Below, piece by piece: positions 7,201 through 11,102 of a DNA stretch of 11,102 bases; position 1 is the stretch's first letter; every line of letters begins with the position of its first letter. The notes under the pieces were generated by a model. It made no database searches. It was not told the DNA's origin and was given only the letters and a program-made list of their open reading frames with translations. The translations under genes were made by a program, and so were the position numbers. The stretch comes from an uncultured Paracoccaceae bacterium (GTDB lineage: Bacteria > Pseudomonadota > Alphaproteobacteria > Rhodobacterales > Rhodobacteraceae), in NCBI GenBank assembly GCA_937916485.1, contig CALFSV010000021.1, positions 1-11,102 on the forward strand, in the 5' to 3' direction.

Positions 7201-10009
7201 TGGGCGCAGTACGGCCAGTCTGGCGAATGTGACATTAGACGCAGAGGCCCTGACCGAAGGGGCTGATTTGAAATTCGCGACCCAAGATGGCGCCGCGGTT
7301 GAGGCGCGCGCGTCAAACGGCGTGTGGCTTTCCGCTATCGCTGCGACGCGCGGCACGTCCACTCCAGCGCCTGTCCCGCTATCCTGTGCGGCTTGGACGC
7401 AAAAGGAGATTGACGAGGCGTTTCAAGAGGTTGGTATCCAGCGCGGTCCTTATGCCCAAGGCCTGTCGGCTTTCACGTTCCAATCGGGGCGTATTGAGGC
7501 CGAGATCTACACCTGCGACTATAGCCAAGACCACGATACCAAGAACTCTCGGCTTTCACCGGCGATGCTGATTGCTCTCGATGACCTTTGTCGGATGGCG
7601 GCTAAAGCGGCTGGCGCTCAGCATTGGCATCGCGCACATGTCGCGCAGCTTACTGCGCTCGAGCTCGGCGATGCGAGTCTAACCGCGACGCGCCTTGCGG
7701 GCGAGGTCAAGGTTTCAAACGGGGCCTACACGCTCGACATCTTGTTGTTGGATTCAACCGGGCAGGTTGTCGGTGAGGCGAGGGGTGTCACCTTATCCGG
7801 TGCAATGGCCGTTGCCCAAACCGACCCACACCTTGGGGCCGCCGTTGTCACGCAAAGCAAGCTGGAAACCGTGCGCGGTATCGTGGCCGGTCTGCTGAGT
7901 TTCCAAAAGAGTGAGATCGATCCCTATACGCGGTTCCACGACATGGGGTTAGACTCCATTTCGTTGTCGAGCCTGACGGATCGGCTGAACACGCGCTTCG
8001 GAACAAAGCTGACGCCCGCACTATTCTATGACGTGGCCAATATTGAACAGCTTCTGCCGCAGCTTCCAGAGCCGAAGGCAGGCCCCGCATCCATGGAGGC
8101 AAGGCCTCAGTCACTGCGAAATGACACAGCCTTGGTGCAAACACCAGCGGGCGATGATGATGTTGCGCTCCTTGGGATGGCAGCGCGTGTGCCCGGGGCG
8201 GATACGACGACGGCCTATTGGGACCTTATCGCGCAGAAACGCTCTGGCCTTGGGTCCTTGCCACTGGGGCGTTTTGCGCCGCACACACAAGCTCAATTCG
8301 CTGCTGCCGGTCTGCCTCCCAAGGGGGGATACCTGAGTGATATAGCGCGCTTTGACGCGGATTTCTTCCAGATTTCACCGCTCGAGGCCGAGGTGATGGA
8401 TCCCCAGCAACGGCTGGTTCTTGAGGCTGTTTGGCACGCGCTAGAGGATGCGGCCCTGCGCCCTGATGCCTTGCCGCCCAAGACCGGTGTTTATGTTGGC
8501 GCTTCCAGCCTCGATTACGCGAGCCTGATGCGAGCCGAGGGTGCCGCGGCAACGGGTTATGCTGCGACGGGCAACTCTTTGGCGATGCTGTCCAACCGGA
8601 TATCGCACCTTTTTGACCTTCGAGGCCCTAGCCAAACGATCGATACGGCGTGCTCTAGCTCCCTTGTCGCGGTGCACCGGGCCGTGCGCGCGTTGAAATT
8701 GGGCGAGTGTGACGCAGCCATTGTGGCAGGCGTAAACGTCACGCTGGCGCTCGAGGGGTTTGCGGGGCCGCTTGACGCAGGGATGCTGAGCCGGCGCGGG
8801 CGGTGTAGCACTTTCGGCGCGGATGCGGATGGCTATGTCCGGGGCGAAGGCGTGGCCGCTGTCATCCTGAAACGCGCGGAGGATGCGCGTGCAAACGGTG
8901 ATCCGGTCCATGCGCTTATCGTCGGCAGCGCCGAGAACCATAGCGGGCGCTCAGCTTCGCTCACAGCACCACGCACGCAGGCTCAAGCAGCTCTGGTTTC
9001 CGAGGCGATGTCTGGCCTTGATCCTGCACAGGTTGCAATGATCGAAGCCCATGGAACGGGCACGCCCCTGGGCGACCCTGTCGAGGTTGACGGGCTCAAC
9101 CGCGCGTTTTCGGACTTTGGACTGGCTCCGGCCCAGATCGCTATCAGCTCTGCCAAGTCCAATATTGGTCATCTCGAGGCCGCAGCGGGGCTTGCTGGTT
9201 TGATCAAAGTGGTCTTGTCAATGAAGGCCGGCACTCTGCCGCCCCACGCAATGGACGGCGCGCTGAACCCACATCTCAATCTGGCTCAAGGGCCACTGCG
9301 GATCGCTGATGCGCTTGCGCCTTGGCCTCAGGCGCGACCGCTTGCCGGTGTCAGTAGCTTTGGCTTTGGCGGGGTTGGGGCCCATGTGGTCCTGCAGCGC
9401 CAAAGCGTGGAGCAGGTCCATGATACGGTCAAGCGCCCCCATCTTTTTGTGCTGAGCGCCCAGACCAGTTCGGCCCTTGCGCAGTTGGCCGCGCGGCTCT
9501 CGGAACATATGGAAGCGTCACTGGTTGATCCTGCGGCGATGGCGCGAAGCTTGCGCTTTGGTCGCCAACCGATGCGAGAGCGTATCGCCTTTGTCGCCAC
9601 CACCCAAAGTGAGGCTCAGGCGGCTTTGCAAAAGATTGTTCGTGGGAACCACGCCGGGCTTTGGAGTGCGACCCTGCCGGGAGCAAGCGCGATCCCTCAG
9701 TCAGAAGCACCAAACACATCGCGCGACTGTTCGACTTTAGAAGCAGCGGCAGAAGCGTGGTGCCGCGGCCATGATGTTAACCTGGCTGGCGACGACGAGA
9801 ACGCCCTGCGCCTGCATTTGCCAGTATATCCTTTCGAGGGTGCGCATCATTGGTTCACCGCCACTGAGCAACCATTACTTGCCTCCGCACTGGTGCCGCC
9901 CAGCCACGTGGACGCAAATGCCGTACTCGATGACTTGATCAGCGACCGAATTTCTCTGGCACAGGTTGCGGGCGTGTTGGATCAGGGCGCGAAGGGACCG
10001 TTACAATGA
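1289..10009 (+). CDS. Trans-AT polyketide synthase, 2,906 aa: KS-DH-KR-ACP / KS-[DH-like B]-ACP / KS
   Basis: Multimodular type I PKS of the trans-AT class, cytoplasmic. Domains (approximate residues): KS1 7-430 (C167, H302, K343, H348); DH 570-815 (H593xxxG597xxxxP602, D742xxxQ746); KR 820-1200 (GGTGGIG 971-977, K1062, S1086, Y1099, N1103); ACP1 1211-1285 (S1246); KS2 1329-1752 (C1500, H1636, H1672); degenerate DH-like domain 1900-2170; ACP2 2190-2262 (S2223); KS3 2290-2705 (C2455, H2588, H2628); C-terminal helix 2874-2906. No AT domain follows any KS, so malonyl must be loaded by a discrete AT encoded elsewhere. Only six residues precede KS1, leaving no room for a docking domain; KS1 therefore probably takes its starter from a free ACP. 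The protein ends on a KS whose processing domains start the next gene. With the amidotransferase upstream, the layout matches the initiating synthase of glutarimide polyketides. The class is certain; the product is inferred. Confidence 0.97.
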   Translation: MTQTPEPIAIVGLALRVPGAESLDALWDILSNGRSMIGALPHERRSAGFRADEDYFGAFVQDADAFDPEFFGISPREAGSMDPQQRFGLELAWNALEDAGIRPSSLAKSDTGVFMGICHWDYLEMLSRADIPVEAHRATGVAPSIASNRISYQLDLRGPSVTNDSACASALVAIEQAATALRAGQCGAALAGGVNLIWSPDHFRVFSKNGMLSKTGSSRAFDAKANGYVRGEGGAVFVLKTLSAARANGDPVHALIRDVKSNHGGHSVGLTVTNPEAQADLIAQVMRGSGVHPATLDYVEAHGTGTPVGDPIEVRGLKGALAQLYDEAGDTPEPGRTAIGSVKTNIGHLEGASGIAGALKVIAAMKAEAIPPNATFEKLNPLIKLDEAPLRVASNLEPWPESPEAAPRRAGVSSFGFGGTNAHALLEALPTTQDNHKTSKKKLIFPLSARSEAALRARAADLAAHLKSNSQLDTTDLAFTLQTGREDMGTRLVVRARKAGKLIKALKAYARGKAHPDLFTAQALGPKARIAAWLQGGAAKWSKAATGKRLHLPAYRFERQPYWFEDRSLITIARQGDIVRCHVPAGHAILADHVIDGRPVLPGTATVSLVRASAALVRQRPDVLTKLRWLRPAVADKKGVALDISFDAGGKVSVRDADGQEVFRAILPDESPALPAQARPDRGPSEPPALLYADLVTAGISHGPAFQVVDTWHQNEDRATGVLAPIPGVFLSAEPVHPIHLDAAIQVASRLSLPNGAPGAPFVAERIDFADTLGDGKMTCEALATGEGAFDIALFQDGASVAQITGLVTRPVVRSAARDGLNTKPCLIALPQGTSWEIADQRTPAGIRTTLDQTDPDTIALCNNAGDQREVTVPDGADSKDIAWEVFEAARDIVSQQTGLLALRIPDTHSGLRQVLHPMVNALVLERASCQLAHFGSDSAAPLDPPSFRLVEAPKPNANAIIKGGVFWILGGTGGIGLIMAQHLKSKGARAVILSGRTARDILGFEVLACDGTDQADLQATWARITNEYGQINGVIQGAGLAEDALARNKSRSSFNQVFDAKVETMTNLLSFVRKEPLDFLISLSSVAAVHGAMGQADYAAANARLNQMTTELAQNVAFPVTSLGWTLWAEGGMQVPARVAQGMADRMGTRPIPTQSALQVLEAAMTGDLPTHVVVGYGDADRFAAFLNTRSDILSETPKPDSVRATSLDRAPILAELGQMLADTLAMDPTRIDPSLNFDAYGFDSLLAVEMVERIEAWTAETVSTTLFFEALDLNGVADKLIADIPETLSRLTATEAASTVPEPVTEPVPVNSPAPRIQRTPADNNRDIAIIGMGGRYPGARDLGQFWENLKAGRHDFSPIPEQRWPHEKIYFPERSVAGKSTIQTGGFLEDIDKFDPRYFGISQSDAECMSPEVRLLLECAVETFENAGYGRETLADHMQGDVGVLVGTMSNHYNLYGVQNMLTRGARASGSYTGTIPNMISYFYRLTGPSIFVDTMCSQSLTAVDLGVRLLREGQCRMVLAGGINLLLHPLNLISSSQEHFTSNRAEVIRSFGLGADGTILGEGAGLVLLKPLADAERDGDNIQAVIKGTAMANAGPRNGFTVPNPAMQTKAVTDALADAGLRPDDISYIETHGSGTKLGDPIEIAALKSVFGRDGEIPIGSVKSNIAHLLAAAGVAGLTKLVLQLKHGQIAPSLHSEALNPAIPFDDTPFTVNQTLTEWRATGPRRGGLTSIGAGGMNNHMIVEERLAQPHQASSDGPRVMVFSAASVSRLSAMMKRMQAWLATNPGADPARVAYTLQVGRTNLRSRAAIVAEDLESFADQIEAYLAGQPHRFHLCEDVLASPAAPQDRGTAPEAVAHAWANGQSIKWHALWGGVAPQRIELPTYPFERVSCWYEVFDDAPSVLNPLIFQRRLHPLLADNTSDLSGASFETTLRTDDLLDYVTVAGGTQTITPWLALDAAFATLDLAGRSTASLANVTLDAEALTEGADLKFATQDGAAVEARASNGVWLSAIAATRGTSTPAPVPLSCAAWTQKEIDEAFQEVGIQRGPYAQGLSAFTFQSGRIEAEIYTCDYSQDHDTKNSRLSPAMLIALDDLCRMAAKAAGAQHWHRAHVAQLTALELGDASLTATRLAGEVKVSNGAYTLDILLLDSTGQVVGEARGVTLSGAMAVAQTDPHLGAAVVTQSKLETVRGIVAGLLSFQKSEIDPYTRFHDMGLDSISLSSLTDRLNTRFGTKLTPALFYDVANIEQLLPQLPEPKAGPASMEARPQSLRNDTALVQTPAGDDDVALLGMAARVPGADTTTAYWDLIAQKRSGLGSLPLGRFAPHTQAQFAAAGLPPKGGYLSDIARFDADFFQISPLEAEVMDPQQRLVLEAVWHALEDAALRPDALPPKTGVYVGASSLDYASLMRAEGAAATGYAATGNSLAMLSNRISHLFDLRGPSQTIDTACSSSLVAVHRAVRALKLGECDAAIVAGVNVTLALEGFAGPLDAGMLSRRGRCSTFGADADGYVRGEGVAAVILKRAEDARANGDPVHALIVGSAENHSGRSASLTAPRTQAQAALVSEAMSGLDPAQVAMIEAHGTGTPLGDPVEVDGLNRAFSDFGLAPAQIAISSAKSNIGHLEAAAGLAGLIKVVLSMKAGTLPPHAMDGALNPHLNLAQGPLRIADALAPWPQARPLAGVSSFGFGGVGAHVVLQRQSVEQVHDTVKRPHLFVLSAQTSSALAQLAARLSEHMEASLVDPAAMARSLRFGRQPMRERIAFVATTQSEAQAALQKIVRGNHAGLWSATLPGASAIPQSEAPNTSRDCSTLEAAAEAWCRGHDVNLAGDDENALRLHLPVYPFEGAHHWFTATEQPLLASALVPPSHVDANAVLDDLISDRISLAQVAGVLDQGAKGPLQ
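1307..5143 (+). other. PKS module 1: KS1-DH-KR-ACP1
   Basis: This is a complete extension, reduction and dehydration module lacking only AT. KS1 has the active-site stretch DSACASAL around C167 (less usual than DTACSSS), HGTGTPVGDP with H302, and K343/NIGH348. The post-KS linker closes with LPAYRF (552-557) and PYWF. DH carries both catalytic motifs: H593 in HVIDGRPVLP and D742 with Q746. KR has the NADPH loop and S/Y/N set intact. An acidic residue, D1044 (in LAED), sits at the LDD position, which suggests B-type (D-hydroxy) reduction. ACP1 carries GFDSLLAVEM with the phosphopantetheine serine S1246. Expected output is an alpha,beta-unsaturated acyl-ACP. If the starter is malonamyl, that would be a glutaconamic thioester, the Michael acceptor for module 2. 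Catalytic competence is read from the residues; substrate identity is inferred. Confidence 0.9.
5198..5221 (+). repeat. Short 12-bp tandem repeat in the ACP1-KS2 linker
   Basis: GAACCAGT occurs at 5198-5205 and again at 5210-5217, a 12-bp period encoding a Pro/Glu/Val-rich stretch (PEPVTEPVPV) between ACP1 and KS2. It looks like a small in-frame duplication in a flexible interdomain linker and has no evident function beyond spacing. Confidence 0.45.
5273..8083 (+). other. PKS module 2: KS2-[DH-like branching domain]-ACP2
   Basis: KS2 differs from KS1 and KS3. Its signatures are DTMCSQSL (C1500), HGSGTKLGDP (H1636), NIAHL (H1672), MSPEVRLLLE in place of MDPQQRL, and a closing GAGGMNNHMIVEE in place of GFGGTNAH. 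The Cys-His-His triad is complete. After LPTYPF (1886-1891) comes a double-hotdog DH-like domain beginning HPLLAD at 1918. It keeps a remnant of the YGPxFQGL motif (GIQRGPYAQGL from 2049) but has lost both catalytic motifs. ACP2 carries MGLDSISLSSL with S2223. A KS plus dead DH-like domain plus ACP, without KR, is the make-up of the KS-B-ACP branching module described for rhizoxin RhiE and glutarimide synthases. The alternative is an ordinary module with an inactive DH, giving a beta-keto intermediate. Confidence 0.85.
6986..7798 (+). other. DH-fold domain without catalytic residues; probable branching (B) domain
   Basis: Residues about 1900-2170 of the PKS. DH-fold landmarks are present: HPLLAD at 1918, GIQRGPYAQGL at 2049-2059 (equivalent to GxxYGPxFQG), and an LD pair at 2097-2098 where DH domains have LDAxxQ. 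The active site is gone. The HxxxGxxxxP region reads DYVTVAGGTQTITP, with Tyr1945 where His is expected and altered spacing to G and P. The second motif reads LDDLCRM, with no Gln or His four residues after D2098. Loss of the His argues against an enoyl-isomerase (shift) DH, which normally keeps it. The RhiE B domain is known to have a double-hotdog fold without DH activity, so a B domain is the best call. A plain dead DH is the main alternative. Confidence 0.72.
8156..10009 (+). other. PKS module 3, first half: KS3 with C-terminal tail
   Basis: KS3 has a canonical DTACSSS (C2455), HGTGTPLGDP (H2588) and K2623/NIGH2628, so it should be an elongating KS. The closing motif reads GFGGVGAHVVL, where the usual TN is VG. 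The post-KS linker ends LPVYPF (2844-2849) and HHWF. The last 33 residues (2874-2906) contain a helix-like segment VLDDLISDRISLAQVAGVL, resembling short C-terminal docking tails seen where trans-AT modules are cut between proteins. The chain ends there, and the next gene begins directly with a KR. KS3 therefore works with a KR and, presumably, an ACP on another polypeptide. Confidence 0.88.
9991..9997 (+). promoter_or_regulatory. Ribosome binding site of the downstream PKS gene
   Basis: GAAGGGA lies eight bases before the ATG at 10006-10008, within the last codons of the large PKS gene. It is a moderate Shine-Dalgarno match. It supports the choice of this ATG, which overlaps the preceding TGA as ATGA and puts the first KR residues immediately after the start. 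Confidence 0.65.
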
Positions 10010-11102
10010 CGGGGGCTGTGCATCTGTTTGCCGAGACTTGGCGCAGCGTTTCCTCCGACCGAAGCGTCGGGTCGCAACGGGTGTTGCTATTGCCCGATTG
10101 CCCGATAGCTTGGATCGGACGTCGTCTTGTCCCGGGCGCATCTGGTTGGGGCGCCGAGGCAGCCCTGGTCGAGGCGCAAGGTGCCGCGCGCGGAACTACC
10201 GAACCTTTGCGCTTTGTCACGACGGACAGTGTCACCGCTTTTGCGCTGGGCGGGCTGTGTCGAACGATTGAGATTGAACAACAAGGCACTCGGGCTGGTG
10301 CCTTGCTTTTGGACGCAGGGGCGAACCTCTCTGAGGCGCTGACGGCGTGTCCTCTCAGAGGGATTGTCCGCTGGGGTACGACCGGACCAGAGTTCCGCGA
10401 TTTCGAGACCGCCCCCAACGTTCCGGGTGTCCCACTGGCGCATCCGGGTGACCATATTCTGATAACTGGCGGCAATGGCGCGATTGCTCAATCGCTTGCG
10501 GCGCATATCACGTCCCAAACCCAAAATGTTTTAATCACATTGCTCGCCCGGTCTGAACCGAACGACACGGCGCGTGCAGGGATGCAGAACCTGACCTCGC
10601 GAGGCGCGCGTGTGCTCTGGCTGAACCCGACTTCTCTGGATGCGATTGGCGATGCCATCGATGACGCCTGTCAAACCCAAGGGCCGCTCAAAGGCATCCT
10701 TCACTGCGCGGGCGTCACCTGCGACAGGCTGCTGGCGAACCCAGCCCCGATTGACCCAAGCGATGCACTGGCTGCGAAACTGAATCTTACGCGCGCTCTT
10801 GATATGGCTTCAGCGGCGCAGCCTTTGCGCTATTTTGTGGGCTTTTCTTCACTTGCTTCGGTGGTCGGCAATGAGGGGCAGGCGGGCTACGCGCTTGCCA
10901 ATGGGGCACTCGATGGGCTGATAGCACAGCGCCGTGACCAAGGGCGCTGTGGCGTAAGCCTATCGGTCAACTGGGGATACTGGCAGTCGGGCGGCATGCG
11001 CATCGACACCGCCACCGAGGCACAGCTGCGCAGCCGGGACGGCGTCGCGCCTATGACCGACGTCGCGGCGATAGACGCGCTCCAACGCGCGCTCGGGACG
11101 GG
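10006..11102 (+). CDS. Trans-AT polyketide synthase starting with a ketoreductase domain, 3'-truncated
   Basis: The frame is open from the ATG at 10006 to the window edge (365 full codons) with no stop. The first ~145 residues look like the structural half of a KR (opening LFAETWRSV). The catalytic half follows: ITGGNGAIA (GGNGAIA 155-161) as the NADPH loop, HCAGVTCD with D240 at the LDD position (suggesting a B-type KR), K258, S282, Y295 in GYALAN and N299. The segment NWGYWQSGGM is the usual trans-AT KR closing motif. There is no DH before the KR and no N-terminal KS, so this protein supplies the reduction step for KS3 at the end of the preceding protein. An ACP and further modules should follow outside the window. 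The NADPH loop ends in Ala instead of Gly, which is tolerated in some KRs. The ATGA overlap couples it to the upstream gene. Predicted result: a beta-hydroxy intermediate. Confidence 0.93.
   Translation, partial: MTGAVHLFAETWRSVSSDRSVGSQRVLLLPDCPIAWIGRRLVPGASGWGAEAALVEAQGAARGTTEPLRFVTTDSVTAFALGGLCRTIEIEQQGTRAGALLLDAGANLSEALTACPLRGIVRWGTTGPEFRDFETAPNVPGVPLAHPGDHILITGGNGAIAQSLAAHITSQTQNVLITLLARSEPNDTARAGMQNLTSRGARVLWLNPTSLDAIGDAIDDACQTQGPLKGILHCAGVTCDRLLANPAPIDPSDALAAKLNLTRALDMASAAQPLRYFVGFSSLASVVGNEGQAGYALANGALDGLIAQRRDQGRCGVSLSVNWGYWQSGGMRIDTATEAQLRSRDGVAPMTDVAAIDALQRALGT

Noticed and set aside
6986..7798. Enoyl-isomerase (double-bond shift) DH
   Set aside because: Shift domains usually keep the His of HxxxGxxxxP. 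Here it is Tyr1945, and no KR is present in the module to create the needed beta-hydroxyl.
8441..8941. 166-codon antisense frame opposite KS3
   Set aside because: It lies wholly opposite the conserved KS3 active-site region and gives an Arg-rich product without motifs; it is a coding shadow.
1289..10009. NRPS or hybrid PKS-NRPS content
   Set aside because: No adenylation or condensation motifs (such as HHxxxDG) are readable anywhere; all carrier domains are flanked by PKS domains.

Overview
The window is an 11.1 kb, GC-rich slice from inside a trans-acyltransferase (trans-AT) polyketide biosynthetic gene cluster. All genes are on the + strand and there is no intergenic DNA. Three genes are joined by two 4-bp ATGA stop/start overlaps: the 3' part of an asparagine-synthetase-type amidotransferase (1-1292), one intact 2,906-residue modular PKS gene (1289-10009), and the 5' part of a second PKS gene (10006 to the window edge). 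Base composition, protein wording and gene style suggest a proteobacterium, perhaps a marine alphaproteobacterium. That is inference: no taxonomic marker gene is present.

Layout: bases 1-1292 hold the ATP-pyrophosphatase (synthetase) half of the amidotransferase. Bases 1289-10009 encode KS1-DH-KR-ACP1 / KS2-[DH-like, dead]-ACP2 / KS3. No AT domain follows any KS; only the short post-KS linkers ending in LPxYxF-type motifs are present. Bases 10006-11102 encode a ketoreductase at the very N-terminus of the next synthase, so module 3 is split KS|KR between two polypeptides.

The most informative reading comes from the order of parts. An amidotransferase, then KS-DH-KR-ACP, then KS plus a double-hotdog domain without DH catalytic residues plus ACP, is the arrangement known for the start of glutarimide polyketide assembly lines (cycloheximide, streptimidone, iso-migrastatin, gladiostatin and sesbanimide families). 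In that scheme the amidotransferase makes a malonamyl starter on an ACP. Module 1 extends, reduces and dehydrates it to an unsaturated amide thioester. The KS-B-ACP module (B = branching domain, as in rhizoxin RhiE) adds malonyl by vinylogous Michael addition, and the amide nitrogen closes the imide ring. Module 3 (KS3 + KR) would then leave a hydroxyl near the ring. The domain content and residue states are read directly from the sequence. The glutarimide product is an inference that a KS/B-domain phylogeny and the flanking genes could confirm or refute.

The AT, the free loading ACP, the glutaminase half of the amidotransferase and the rest of the PKS must lie outside the window. I saw no tRNA, rRNA, mobile element, CRISPR array, terminator or internal promoter that I could support.
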